From NCBI GenBank assembly GCA_036925085.1, contig JAUPFP010000004.1, positions 9,336,938-9,400,937 of the forward strand: DNA of 64,000 nt, read 5' to 3'. Origin of the DNA: Brachycybe producta (lineage: Eukaryota; Arthropoda; Diplopoda; Playtdesmida; Andrognathidae). Under the pieces are notes generated by a model. The model worked only from the letters and a program-made list of their open reading frames with translations, made no database searches and had not been told where the DNA came from. The position numbers and the translations under genes are program-made. Shown one piece after another: positions 43,270 to 54,328 of the stretch (position 1 is its first letter; every line of letters starts with the position of its first letter).

Positions 43270-43472
43270 TAATATATATATATATAGAAGTGTGTTCACT
43301 GTGTTGTGTGTTCCATTAGTATATGCATTATGTACGTTTGTGTGTATGTTAGGTAAGTTTGTGCGTGTATGCTGGGATGTGTTTGTGTGCAAACTTGTCA
43401 CACAAATCTAATTAGGTTTTTGTGCGTGCTAGACATGTTTGTGTGTTCTTTTTTTTTGCTCGTTTTGTGTTA

Positions 43473-43648
43473 GGCCTTGTTTCCATTGAGGTGAAAAACT
43501 TTTTGAAAATTTCAACTGATGAAAAATAGAAGAAAAACATGCCCATCACCCCATTCAGTACCATAGGCTTTGGACACGTTTGTTCAATATTTCACCAGTT
43601 GACATTTTTCGAAAAAGTTCAAATTTTCGCCTTAGTGGAAACAAGGCC
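43473..43648. mobile_element. Harbinger-like MITE with TTA target duplication
   Basis: 176 bp; ends GGCCTTGTTTCCATTGAGGT and CCTTAGTGGAAACAAGGCC, flanked by TTA (43470-43472 and 43649-43651). The arms continue inward imperfectly (AAAATTTCAACTGATGAAAA and its inverse). A half copy lies at 47408-47455. Confidence 0.85.
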
Positions 43649-44079
43649 TTATGGATGGGTTTGTATTCAAAAGGTGAAATAAGGGGAGAAGAGAATAAAG
43701 TTTTTTTTTTAAAGTTGAGGTGGAAAACCTGTAATTGTGGCCAAAAGGATATCTCTGAAAAACCCTTCATGGCCTTAGGAGAGTTGGTGTTGTGTGTGTT
43801 TGTATATGAAGGCACCAACCAGTCCACCACTCATGAACTCCACTATCTTCTTGAGGAATGTTCCTCTAAGAAAAATGTTACCTCTCATTTCTTATAAGTT
43901 ATAGTAGTTGCTGGCGTTTTTTTTTTTTTGAGAATCTGATTTCCAAACAAGAACTTCCAAACAGGACTGACCAGTTTTTTTTCTATAAAAATTTTAGCCA
44001 CCCACACCCACACATATTCTGCTCAGAACATGAAATTTGTAAAACACATTTAAAAAAAATATATTTCAACATACATTAA
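43649..44079. other. No recognised feature
   Basis: A + strand frame through 43580-43897 straddles the MITE end and is not supported. Confidence 0.3.
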
Positions 44080-44823
44080 GAGGCTACACATCGCAAAATT
44101 ACTTTGAAAAATCTCCACAAAGAGCGCTAGCAACGTTTTTCTATTGAGCCCATAGACCCGATGTTAAAGAAAAAACGTTAATTTTTAAAATACACAATGG
44201 TTGCATTATGTTTATTTTTCATATTTAAAGTTGTCCAATTTTGATGGTTCAAAGTTCAATGTGCACTTTAAATATATGCTGATCTAGTGCTAGAACGTCA
44301 AAAAATTGGAAAGTGTGCTTGTATTTTTTTAAAAAAAATATTTCAAAATCGCGAATTTTAACTCTTATGTTAAACTCCAGTGAGTAAGAAAAACAACCGT
44401 TAAAATGTTCATAAAAATAGGTAAAAATAATTTTAAAAACCACAAGTAAATCACAGTGAAGCCAGCCCATTGGCGCACGTGCTGACTTCTTTTTTCTGTT
44501 TTTTTTAAAATTATTTTTAGGCATTTTATCAACATTTTAATGGATGTTTTTTTCTTCTTATTTGGGCGTACTCAATGGAGTTTAACATAAGAGTTAGAAA
44601 TTTGCGAATTTGAAATAGTTTTTAAAAATAGAACCGCACTTACCAATTTTTTGTCATTTTATATATTTAAGTTGCGCATTTCACTTTGAAAAATTAATAT
44701 TGGACAACTTACCACTGCGACTGTGTATTTTAAAAATTAACGTTATTTTCTTTAACGCGTTTTTTTCTTTTTCTAGCGCTTTTTGTGGAGATTTTTCGAT
44801 TTAATTTTGCGATGTGTAGCCTC
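44080..44823. repeat. TTAA foldback family copy, both ends present
   Basis: 744 bp; left end GAGGCTACACATCGCAAAAT after TTAA (44076-44079), right end TTTTGCGATGTGTAGCCTC before TTAC. Both arms share the extra AC in CTACACATCGC, so terminal changes have been copied between arms. A deletion removes part of the right arm near 44660-44720. Confidence 0.85.
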
Positions 44824-45014
44824 TTACAAATATATTTTAACATATATAATCTTACACTGATGCTATTTTATTGTTGTTAGTTTTGTAATTTGTATTTTAT
44901 GTTTAAACATGAATATGCCAAGTGCTGTAGCTATGAACAAAAAAACCTTCAAAATGTGCAGGCAACATAGGCATTAAAACTCAAGAAATATGCTTGAAAA
45001 TATTCCGAATAAAA
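44824..45014. other. No recognised feature
   Basis: Short spacer before a Helitron. Confidence 0.3.
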
Positions 45015-45589
45015 TTATATATATATATTAAGCCAGGTCTGTGTGTGTTTGTGTGTGTGATTAACGCTGTACAATTTATATAAATTTAAATCAATAAATG
45101 AACCGCTTTTTTTTCTCAAGGTCAATTATATGTTGCACTCTCCCCATCCAAGAACCCCATGATATTAAATTGGAGAGGGGAAAAGGTTGGAAAGTGTAGA
45201 GGGGGTGAGAGAGAGAGAGAGAGGAGAGAGAGAAACGTGGAGGGAGAAAAAGTGGGAGGGCGTGACTGAAATTGAAATGAAAGGAGTAAAAAAAGGAACA
45301 AACGATGCGCATGCGCACACCAGAGAAAATGAAAAACTCATTTTCTCTTTCAAATATAAAAAAAGGGGAGGGGATAATAATAGCAAAATTCAACTACAGT
45401 TTATCACAGGCAATTGTGCCCAGCATTTGAATTTCTTTTGCTCAGCCCTTTTATAAACATCATCAATTTCTAATTGGTTTGTTACTTGGTCTGACGTCAT
45501 AAAAAGGCCAGAGGAAAAGAAATTCTAATGCTGGGCACAATTGCCCTGTGAATTTTGCTCCCGTCATTTATGACGGGTTACCCCACTAG
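45015..45589 (+). mobile_element. Non-autonomous Helitron
   Basis: 5' side TTATATATATATATTAAGCC, helicase-tail codons near 45115-45165, purine-rich tract (45190-45260), MITE (about 45407-45550), hairpin CCCGTCA/TGACGGG and the terminus GTTACCCCACTAG before T. Same layout as 19837-20403. Confidence 0.9.
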
Positions 45590-45907
45590 TGCTAAAATAT
45601 TTTTTTAAACCAAGAACGATGTTAACAACCATAATTGAATAATTTTAACACAATTTCATGATGAAATAGTGTTATATTTAATAAGAATATATTATGATTT
45701 GAAATTGTCATTTTGTAAAAATTTTTTTATTGTTGAAATTTAATTTAATTTTTTTTTTTTAAATTAACTTAAATTTGATTAAAATATTCTAAATATGCAC
45801 GTCCAAGTCCAATATGAGCAAGATGCATGTTTTAACTGTGTTTCAAACAAAATTATGCAATTGCATATGAATAGATCCTCTAGCCTCTAGGTATCATTGT
45901 GTTTGTT
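45590..45907. other. No recognised feature
   Basis: AT-rich spacer. Confidence 0.3.
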
Positions 45908-46070
45908 ACTGTCAATCTGCGGAATAAGTCAATCTGCCAAAAACTGCTAGTGAATCTGCAAAATTTAAAATGTATTCAGTTTTGCAGATTCACTAGCAGT
46001 TTGGTGGTGGGGTGGTTTTGCCAGATTGCCTAGGCAATCTACAGTTTGACTGATTCCGCAGATTGACAGT
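45908..46070. mobile_element. 163 bp palindromic MITE, ACTGTCAATCTGCGG ends
   Basis: Outer arms ACTGTCAATCTGCGGAATAA and TGATTCCGCAGATTGACAGT; inner arms CTGCTAGTGAATCTGCAAAA and TTTTGCAGATTCACTAGCAG. The target duplication is not clear. Only copy in the window. Confidence 0.75.
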
Positions 46071-46217
46071 GACATATACATGTAAAATTTTAAATTCACT
46101 TCACTGTTCAACTTCAATTTTGAATTTCTAAAGTTGGGTCTCTAGAAACTTGGGTCACAATATTCCTATCAAATTCATTAACAAACCAACTAGTAAAATC
46201 TGTAACCTTATAGTAAA

Positions 46218-46747
46218 CTAGTGGGGTAACCCGTCATAAATGACGGGAGCAAAATTCACAGGCAATTATGCCCAGCATTAGAATTTCTTTTCCTCCGCTC
46301 TTTTATGACGTCAGAGTCACCAAGTAACAAACCAATTAGAAATTGATGACGTTCATAAAAGGCCTGAGGAAAATAAATTCTAATGCTGGGCACAGTTGCC
46401 CGTGATAAATTCTAGTTTAATTTTGCTACTGTTATCCCCTCCGTTTTTTTATATTTGAAAGAGAAAATGAGTTTTTCATTTTCTCTGGTGTGCGCATGCC
46501 CGTCGTTTGTTCCTTTTTTACTCCTTTCATTTCAATTTCAGTCACCCCCTCCCAATGTTTCTCTCTCCCGACCCCCCTTCTACACTTCCCAACATTTTTC
46601 CCCCTTTCCAATTTAATATCAATGGGGTTCTTGGATGGGGAGTGTGCAGCATATAGTTGACCTTCAGAAAAAAGCGGTTCATTCATTTAAATTTATATAA
46701 ATTCCGATGTTACACACACACACAGACCTGGCTTAATATATATATAA
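46218..46747 (-). mobile_element. Non-autonomous Helitron, first of a tandem pair
   Basis: Begins CTAGTGGGGTAACCCGTCAT with its hairpin; MITE about 46257-46410; pyrimidine tract; helicase tail on the - strand at about 46610-46670 (GQLYAAHSPSKNP, with changes from GQLYVALSQSKNP); CA repeat and TATATATA at the far end. Confidence 0.9.
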
Positions 46748-47035
46748 CTAGTGGGGTAACCTGTCATAAATGACGGGAGCAAAATTCACAGGCAATTGTG
46801 CGCATGCGCGTCGTTTTTTTCTTTTTTTTACTCCTTTCAATTCAATTTCAGCCACACCTCCCACTTTCCCTCTCCACGTTTCTCTCCCCCCCTCTACACT
46901 TTCCAACCTTTTTCCCTTCTTCACTTTAATATCATGGGGTTCTTGGATGGGAAGAGTTCAACATATAGTTGACCTTGAGAAAAAAAAAGCAGTTCATTTA
47001 TTCAAATTTATATAAATTCCGACACAGCGTTAGTT

Positions 47036-47090
<55 letters not shown>

Positions 47091-47108
47091 CTGGGATATT
47101 ATATATAT
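46748..47108 (-). mobile_element. Non-autonomous Helitron, second of a tandem pair
   Basis: Abuts the previous copy. The MITE interior is deleted exactly as in the copy at 9795 (CAATTGTGCGCATGCGCGTC), so the two descend from one deletion derivative. A 48 bp CA repeat (47038-47086) precedes the 5' end. Confidence 0.9.
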
Positions 47109-47597
47109 AAAATTGTGTTTGTAATGGCTGACAAACGTTTTTTTTTTAAAAAATTCATATCACGACGTTATGTCAAGAGGTTACATTAGCTAATTCTGCG
47201 TTTAGAAAATGAAAAGGAATGAAAGGCAGGCCTTCGATAAAGTGCACATTGGGCACAGGTGTTTGCTTATTATATTGCCTATAGCTGAATATTACTTGTA
47301 TAATAGTAGACTCATAAAAAATAGTTAAGAGCTTGTAGTTTTTTTACTTCTAAATAAATAAGAAATTATCTATATAATGGATATGTGCAAGAAATAAAAA
47401 TGGGGAAGTTCAGAAAGTTCAAATTTTCACCTCTGTGGAAACAAGGCCTTAAGTTTGAAATTTTATTCATAAATTACGTCAATGTAAAATTTTCATGAAG
47501 TGTTTTAGAATACGACATTATAGAATTATTTAAAGTTTATATATCTATAATGTTGACTGAGTGAAAATTATCTTAATTACATTAGTAATTACTTTAC
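47109..47597. other. Unassigned with half MITE
   Basis: 47408-47455 (TTCAAATTTTCACCTCTGTG, GAAACAAGGCCTTA) is half of the GGCCTTGTTTCC element of 43473. Otherwise nothing recognised. Confidence 0.4.
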
Positions 47598-47877
47598 TAG
47601 GGATGGGGACATTCAAATCCCAGGAATCTTGAAAAATATTCGACATTCGAAAACTCGAATCTTCGCGCTTTTTCCGATATTTTGAATCTTTCGAATCCTA
47701 ACCTTAAAAAAAGTTGTTAAAATTAGGTTTAACTTTTTTTAATTAATAATTTAATATTTAATATTATTTAATTATTTGTATCTTCTTAATGAATAATTGA
47801 AGGATTTGTATATGAAGGATTCGAGCACCTTTTAGGATTCGGATTCGAGAAAATTTAGGATTCGTCCCACCTATACA
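47598..47877. mobile_element. hAT-like family copy, short
   Basis: Left end TAGGGATGGGGACATTCAAA, right end GGATTCGTCCCACCTATA. The middle with the GATACCACCG motif is deleted. Confidence 0.7.
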
Positions 47878-48140
47878 TTTTACATTTTTTTTTTTGCTGT
47901 AAGAGTTGAACGTTGTAAAGTAGTAACTAACCATTGCAAGATATGTAAAACAGCAACTTTACAAGGTAATTTCAATTATTTTATGAAAAAATAGATGAGT
48001 AAGTGAAACATGGTTAACACTTTTAATGGCAATTTCAAATGATTTTCTAACTCCTTTTGAGTAATTTCTGTCTTTCAGGAGTAAAATTACAAGAAATTAG
48101 AAAGTGTTTTAGAAACTAGAAGGGTAGGTCAATCACTTAA
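47878..48140. other. No recognised feature
   Basis: Short AT-rich spacer. Confidence 0.3.
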
Positions 48141-48615
48141 GAGTCTACATCACAAAATTACTTCGAAAAATCTCCGCAAAGAGCGCTAGTATCGTTTTTC
48201 TATTGAGCCCCAATGTTTAAGAAAAAATGTTAATTTTAAAAATACGCACAGTCGCGGCATTGTGTTTGTTTTTCATATTTAAAGTTGTCCCATATTAAGT
48301 TTTCAAAGTGCAATGTTGCACCTTAAATATATGCTGATCGAGTGATAGATCGTCAAAAAATTGGAAAGTGCGGTTCTATTTTTAAAAAAAGTATTTCAAA
48401 ATCGCGAATTTCTAACTCTTATGTTAGATAGACTCCATTGAGTACACGCTCGCAAGCAAAAAAAAATCCATTAAAATGCTCCTAAAAATATCTAAAAATA
48501 ATTTAAAAAAACCGACATATTGTCGCACGTGCTTATTTTTTTCTGGTTTTTTAAAATTATTTTTACGTATTTTTGTACGAGAATTTTAATGGATGTTTTT
48601 TTCTTACAAGTACGT
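48141..48615. repeat. TTAA foldback family, left arm and centre
   Basis: GAGTCTACATCACAAAATTA after TTAA (48137-48140). The right arm stops shortly after the centre (TTTTAATGGATG at about 48590) and is replaced by GC-rich sequence. Confidence 0.8.
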
Positions 48616-49160
48616 ACTTACGGCTGCCTTTTTTACTGTCGAAAAAGCGTCGACCGATCCTGGTCGGTTAGGACCCGGCAGAGTGGTCGGCAACCACGTG
48701 CCCACTTCCGGCCAACCGTGGACAAAAGTGGGCTGACCGTGGTCAAAACTTGTCACGGTGGCCATACGTTGGGAACGGTAAAAAACGTTACGCCCCCAGA
48801 GAGTAAACCCCTGACAAAGTTATGACTTATTTGCTACCGGACTAAAGGAGAACTTGTTAGATTTATTTTTGGTTAAGTCTGGTATGATTTTGTCCGCTCG
48901 TGTCCTAGTTTGCCTAAAAATTAATAGTCAAACTGAAGCACACTTTACGAAGTAATTTGCCCCATTTTCAACTTGTTGTTTTGACTAAAAAGGTGTTTAT
49001 AAACTGTGCCCATTTTTGCCTAAAATAGTACAACATTATTTTGTACCAACACACAACATAATTTACAGATATAAAAATGCAATTAATTATTGTTGGGAAT
49101 CCGAATAAAAAACTTGAAATTTATGCACGAAACACGTTCAATCTTCTATCAATATATAAT
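48616..49160. other. GC-rich patch then downstream flank of metaxin gene
   Basis: 48640-48800 is far richer in G+C than its surroundings (CCGATCCTGGTCGGTTAGGA, GTGGTCGGCAACCACGTGCC). It contains repeated TGGTC/GACCA words able to form hairpins. No frame is convincing. 48800-49160 shows nothing else. Confidence 0.45.
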
Positions 49161-49166
49161 TTTATT
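49161..49166 (-). terminator. Candidate polyadenylation signal AATAAA
   Basis: The - strand reads AATAAA 21 bases beyond the metaxin stop codon, in AT-rich sequence. The position is close but plausible for a short 3' UTR. Confidence 0.5.
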
Positions 49167-49186
49167 ATATTACAATTAATTATAGA

Positions 49187-51913
49187 TTAATCATTTCTTT
49201 GATCGTGATCTTTTTCGTTAAACTGATAAAAAGCTGGATCTTCGTCTTCTTCGTGTTCGTCTTCGTTATCCAAGTCGCCCAAAAAGTCCACCTATTTGTT
49301 ACAGAAAATTAACAAACTGAATATGTAACGCTAAACGATTTTTGATACCTGAACGAGACCGACAGTGAGTGCGTATCCTATCATTGCCGAAATCGCTACA
49401 AAACCTGCCAGAAATTGATTTCGTCGCTTGTTCGGAAACTCGTCTAAGGCATCGTTTGCATTCGAAGCCTCCTTTCTAGCGTTTGCTGCAACGTGTTTTT
49501 TTTTGTATTAATTTTAAATGCATGCAAAGAGTTATGAATGGGGTTGTTTGTTTTGCATTACCTTCTTCCGAGGAGGTCGGAAAGTAATTGCGAAGGATGC
49601 GGACGACGAACGCTACAAGATTATCGCATCCTTTCAGATGGTTTTGTAAAGTTGGGTTTGGAAATGGAACCTTCAACAGTGGCGCTAAATAGGCAAAGAT
49701 TAAAGCATCCAACGACGTCGGACTATTCAGAGAGAACGAGAGAAAAGACGACTACGAGTCAAGCCAAAAAGGTTTTTTCTTCTCAGTATCTTCTGGTACC
49801 TTCTTCCGAACATGTACTCTTTGGTTTCAAGCCGATCTGAAAGAAGATTCAAACAATCTCGAGAATTCTTAAATACCTTTCGATCGAGAAAATAAAAATG
49901 AATGAAAGTTAAATTAACGACCACAGATTATTCTCTCGGCTCTTTTTACGAGATAATCACCAGATTTTCAAGCTGAATGTCGTCCTCTTCGCTCAGGTTG
50001 TATTTACTAAGAAGGTAGTTTTTTGCGGCTCTTTGTCGTTGGCCGGGAATGAAGTAGTTGAGCGGAAATGGCAACACTTTCGAGAACCACGGTCGAGTCA
50101 AATCAATGTAATTCTTAGAATCCACCCACCAAGTGAACAACTTTCTCGATTAAGAGAGACGAAAGAAAGTAAAAAAAAAAATGGACACAGACAGCAAGCA
50201 AGAGTGCTCTTACCAAACCGGGTAACAATTTATCCCTCAAGAGTTGATCGTATGCTTTGATATCAGAAAGTTCTTTTACTTTCAGTTCGTAATCAGCATT
50301 GTATTTCTACAAAAAAAAATCACGTTCAGAAGAGAAGAACTATTCAGCCTTTCAGTCTCGCTTTTAGGTGCGAATTCTCGCGCATCAAAAAGATGAAAAC
50401 ATTTTTCGTGAAGCAACTTAATGAAAACTTTACTTTTATGGATAAGTACAAAGGGTAGAAATCCTTCCGATTGTATTGAAATGATCCGTTCAAGAGCAAT
50501 CTTGGCTCGTTTATTTTTGTGGAGTGGCACGAGACTTGGTCATCCCTCTGTACAGTCGTAGAGGGTTGACCTAGTCCCACGCTGCTGATACATCCTTGTT
50601 TGGTTCACACCTCGCCAGGGCCTGGGCCCTTTCCTCCTAGTCCCACCCCTTAACATAAAAGATCGTCCTGATAAGCAGCAACACCAAGTCTATGCGGTTG
50701 CATTTCTCTATTGTATTTTGTTTTAATTAGAGACGATCTTTAAGATTTTTTTGGTGACCACTGGTCAATTTGGTTTTAATTTTTGTAAATGACCAATTGG
50801 AGGATTTCGAGAAAGTCCTCTTAGAATCCTCTTCTCGGGTATATAAGTCCATGTTTTGATGTGTAAATCAGGTACTCTCTAGACAACAAATCTATGCTCG
50901 AGTTTGTTCAAGAAATGGTTATGATAAAAAGCAAAAAAAGTTGCTAAATTCTTTATTTTATATTTTCTAAATCGAATATCGGACTTTGATATTTTTCCAC
51001 TTAAGAGACGCTAATCCAGGTGCAAAACCTGGATACAACATTCTAAGACGGGACTGAAGAGGACGACACGACCTACCGGCTTTAATAGTAGCAGAGCGAA
51101 AAAGTCCTTGACGCTGTAAAAGTTTACAAAAGACGAACTTGTGAGGAAACGAGAGGGACTAATTTGTTCCCTTCCTCCCGAAACAGAGTAAAATAAGTGG
51201 CCTAGCCAACCACTTCCCGGCAAATTCTATTCCCACTAGAAGATGGTCCGTTACAGTATAATAATACAGTTTTGGAGAACACACGGCAGCAATCTACTAG
51301 TTGGCCACTCTCCCTTTTAGGCTCTCTTAATTTTTTTTAGTAACTAGGCTATGGTAACCCTTTATACGACAACTCCATCGACTTAGCTCGGAGCTCCTAA
51401 TCGAAAGAATACCGACAGGAGGACATTTCATCTTCGTTTGCACTTTAGTTCGAAGTAAACATCGAAATTATTACAAAACTAGTGGGGCAAAATTAAACTA
51501 CAGTTTATCACAGGCAATTGTGCCCAGCATTAGAATTTCTTTTACTCCGCCCTTTTATGACGTCAGACCCAGTAACAAACCCAATTAGAAATTGTTGACG
51601 TTCATAAAAGGGCTGAGCAAAAGAAATTTTTTGCTACTATTATCCCCTCCCCTTTTTATATTTGAAAGAGAAAATGAGTTTTTCATTTTTTCTGGTGTGC
51701 GCATGCGCGTCGTTTGTTCTTTTTTTACTCCTTTCATTTCAATTTCAGTCACCCCGTTCCCTTTTTACCCCTTCCACGTTTCTCTCTCTCTCCCTTCAAC
51801 ACTTTCCAACCTTTTCCCCTCTCCAATTTAATATCATGGGGAGTGTGCAACATATAGTTGACCTTGAGAAAAAAAAAGCAGTTCATTCATTTAAATTTAT
51901 ATAAATTCCGATG

Positions 51914-51949
<36 letters not shown>

Positions 51950-52570
51950 CTGGCTTAATATATATATAATAATGTTGTTTTAAAAGAACAGTTTGTACAC
52001 TGAATCTAAACAAAAACGGTGAAAAACAACTATTACAAAAAATATACTCTGCTAGCAGCCGGTTGGCCTATGGCAGAGGGACCTTAAGATCCAAATGCTG
52101 AAAGATGCATTGTCATTATATAACTATAAAAAAAAACTATACAAATACTTCTTTTTGCAAGTGTCTAAGAATGTCTTCGAACTTGGTGTAAGTGGTTTTG
52201 GTTCCCTGTCTAAAGACTGGAAGTTCTCCTAGAAAAAGGAAACGGATTTGAATTAATAAGTACAAAATGGATGGAGTTCTGATGACTTCTGTTACCTGTA
52301 GGTGATCGCCATGGATTATTCGTCTTATTTAGTCGAATTGGAGCTCCAGAGAACTTCGCATAAGCCTTGAATCAATTGAACATAAAATAAAAACCAATTT
52401 GAAGACATCTCTTGAGAAATATCAGGTTAACACTAATCGGCGCATTGATTTAAATGTCAAAAAAATAAATAAAAACCCCCAAAAATACTTACCATTACTT
52501 GTAGGCAATTGAGATCGACTGAAGGAAGACCCCAATCTCCTTTCCAAATGTCTATTTCTTTAATATCCAT
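49187..52570 (-). CDS. MTX1: Metaxin-1, complete nine-exon gene
   Basis: Outer mitochondrial membrane protein of the metaxin family, which works with SAM50/metaxin-2 in beta-barrel assembly and protein import and also in mitochondrial transport. Nine exons join in phase: 52493-52570, 52296-52365, 52149-52228, 50214-50306, 49961-50140, 49800-49876, 49562-49722, 49349-49485 and 49187-49291, giving 326 residues, close to vertebrate metaxin-1. Start MDIKEIDIWKGDWGLPSVDL. The thioredoxin-like GST-N region includes YAKFSGAPIRLNKTNNPWRS (about residue 27-47) and GELPVFRQG. GST-C follows with KYNADYELK, TWWVDSKNY, PFPLNYFIPG and SLDALIFAYLAPLLK. RRNQFLAGFVAISAMIGYAL near residue 275-293 is the C-terminal membrane anchor. 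The tail is strongly acidic (DNEDEHEEDEDP). Intron 3 holds a Helitron and a LINE tail. It is divergent from lamin. Confidence 0.95.
50307..51478. other. Metaxin intron 3, unassigned part
   Basis: No additional metaxin exon is needed, because GELPVFRQG...LQKE joins directly to KYNADYE in phase. Open - strand frames at 50282-50580 and 51011-51223 match nothing known. 50560-50660 is GC-rich with CCTAGTCCCAC at both ends (50571 and 50637). Confidence 0.5.
51479..51967 (-). mobile_element. Non-autonomous Helitron lacking its hairpin, in metaxin intron 3
   Basis: The 3' end CTAGTGGGG is fused to CAAAATTAAACTACAG, so the hairpin is deleted. The MITE lacks its right part. The pyrimidine tract, the tail inverse of GQLYVAL (about 51840-51865) and the CA repeat (51915-51946) remain. 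Orientation matches the metaxin gene. Confidence 0.85.
52047..52120 (+). repeat. CR1-like LINE 3' tail in metaxin intron 3
   Basis: GCAGCCGGTTGGCCTATGGC, AGAGGGACCTTAAGATCC and GAAAGATGCATTGTCA are the inverse of 26991-27063 and end next to exon 3. A 5'-truncated insertion of about 70 bp. Confidence 0.65.
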
Positions 52571-52741
52571 TCTTGTAACTCTTGTTTGTCTTCTTTTTAG
52601 GAAAATGAAATTCAAATGAACAATTAGTCGCTACAAGTCAGCTGAATGATTATTCTAGCGGCAGTGTGTTTAGCCGCCGGCTAATGAGCCATATTAGAGG
52701 CCCTGAGCGCCTCTAGTGGCAGTAGGGCGAAAAGATGGCCC

Positions 52742-53566
52742 CCTAAGAAGTTAGCAGACAAAACTTTAACATAGAACTCTATGGATAAAACGCTGCACCA
52801 TTAAGTTTTTTTGCCGTTTTCTTGCAAATTACTCGCCCAATTTTTGTGGATTTTTTTGAAAAAATAAAGAAAAAAGTACATAGTTTTACATCAATACATT
52901 AGTTTTTTTAATATTTCATATTGTTTTTTTTGTTTTATTCTGAACGTTGCTGTTAAACAGAAACTTTTAACCAGGAAGCCAATGGGGATTTCGATATGTC
53001 GGTAAGTTCTTTTGCTTATTTCTTGCAAATTACTTACACAATTATCGTGAAATTTTTAAAGAAAGAATTTAAATGAAAACGTAGTTCCACAGCCAGGTAT
53101 TGATTTTTTAATGTCCCTCGTTGCTTTGTTTGTTTTCAATGTTTTATTATGAATAACACACGAAAAACAAACACGTACACATGAAGAATATTTAATTAAT
53201 CAATGATTAATTATAAAACTACCTATTTTTATCTTTCATCTCTTTAAAATTTCACGGTAATTGTGCAAGTAATTTGCAAGAAATAAAAGAAAAGAACTCG
53301 CTAACTTATCAAAATCTCCATTGACTTCCATGTTAAAAGTTTCGGTTTAACAGCAACGTTCAAAACAAAACATCGAAAACAAAAAAACAAGGATTATTAA
53401 AAAAAAAAACTAACCTATGGATGTCAACCTACGTACTTTTGTCTTTATTTTTTTCAAAAATTCACAAAAATTGGGCGAGTAATTTGGGAGAAAACTACAA
53501 AAAACTTACGGTGCAGCGATTTTTCCATTGAGTTCTATGTTAAGTTTCGTCTGCTAACTTCTTAGG
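52742..53566. repeat. 825 bp foldback between metaxin-1 and lamin
   Basis: Ends CCTAAGAAGTTAGCAGAC and GTCTGCTAACTTCTTAGG. The arms continue through TAACATAGAACTCTATGG, TCTTGCAAATTACTCGCC, CTGAACGTTGCTGTTAAACA and their inverses, to a centre around 53150-53200. One arm has several internal changes. No target duplication was identified, and this is the only copy in the window. Confidence 0.85.
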
Positions 53567-53689
53567 TTGTTCAAACCCATAGCCTCCTATAGGATCTAAA
53601 GGAGGCTATGCCAAAACAAATCCAAGGGGAAGATATTGGGGTGTGAATCTCGTATGGTATGGTATGACAAGGCAATGAGGCATTTATTA

Positions 53690-54075
53690 GTTTTTATCGG
53701 AGTTTTACTGGATTTTCACATTTTAATTCTATTGTGAGTATTCAGTAAAATGCGCATAAAACAGTAAAATTGCTTTCCACACGTACGATCTACTGTGAAT
53801 TTTTGTAAATCTCAGTGAATCTTGCACATGATTTTCTTTACTGTCGTCCCGCTTGTACAAACTGCACTACAAAGGTGAAGACATTAGGGTTAATCTCTTA
53901 CGTCATTGCAAGCCATTTCCGCGTTTCACTGAATTTTCAAGTTTCAAAATTCTATTCTGTATATCCTGTAAAACGCGGAAAAAAATCAGTAAAATGGCTT
54001 TCCATACATGTTATCTACTGTGAATCTTTGTTAATCTTGAACATGATTCTCTTCAACGTCGGCCCCCTTGTTACA
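53690..54075. repeat. Two-copy direct repeat upstream of lamin
   Basis: AGTAAAATTGCTTTCCACAC...ATCTACTGTGAATTTTTGT at 53765-53870 is repeated as AGTAAAATGGCTTTCCATAC...ATCTACTGTGAATCTTTGT at 53992-54075. The preceding TTCACATTTTAATTCTATT and TTCAAGTTTCAAAATTCTATT segments also correspond. The period is about 229 bp, and the copies are clearly diverged. Confidence 0.7.
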
Positions 54076-54328
54076 ATGCAATAACGCCACAAGACGACGC
54101 CACTTTCCGAGCCGGCCACGCCTTCCAAGTTACGCTTTTCATTAAAAGGAAGCGTCTACCACTCATTCCGAGCTATTCGTACGATTTTGTATTCGGAAGG
54201 TAGAAAGTTCTGAAAGCATCGTGGGAGACGCGCGTCTTTCTCTTTTGTTGATTTTTTCTTATCGTGAGTATCGGTTGTACGTTCGATTTTGTGAAGTGAG
54301 TTCCAATTGTCAATCGGAAAACACAAAA

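Larger units (their letters stand above)
52571..54328. promoter_or_regulatory. Divergent metaxin-1/lamin intergenic region
   Basis: 1758 bp separate the two start codons, so both promoters must lie here. About 825 bp is occupied by the palindrome at 52742-53566, and 53690-54075 holds a tandem duplication. The GC-richer, CpG-containing stretch 54090-54330 (GAGCCGGCCACGCC, GACGCGCGTC) is the likely lamin promoter and 5' UTR. No TATA box stands out. Assignment of promoter function is inferred from position. Confidence 0.6.

Noticed and set aside
50282-50580. Candidate extra metaxin exon in intron 3
   Set aside because: The metaxin protein is contiguous from exon 3 to exon 4 in phase without it, and no frame resembles the family.
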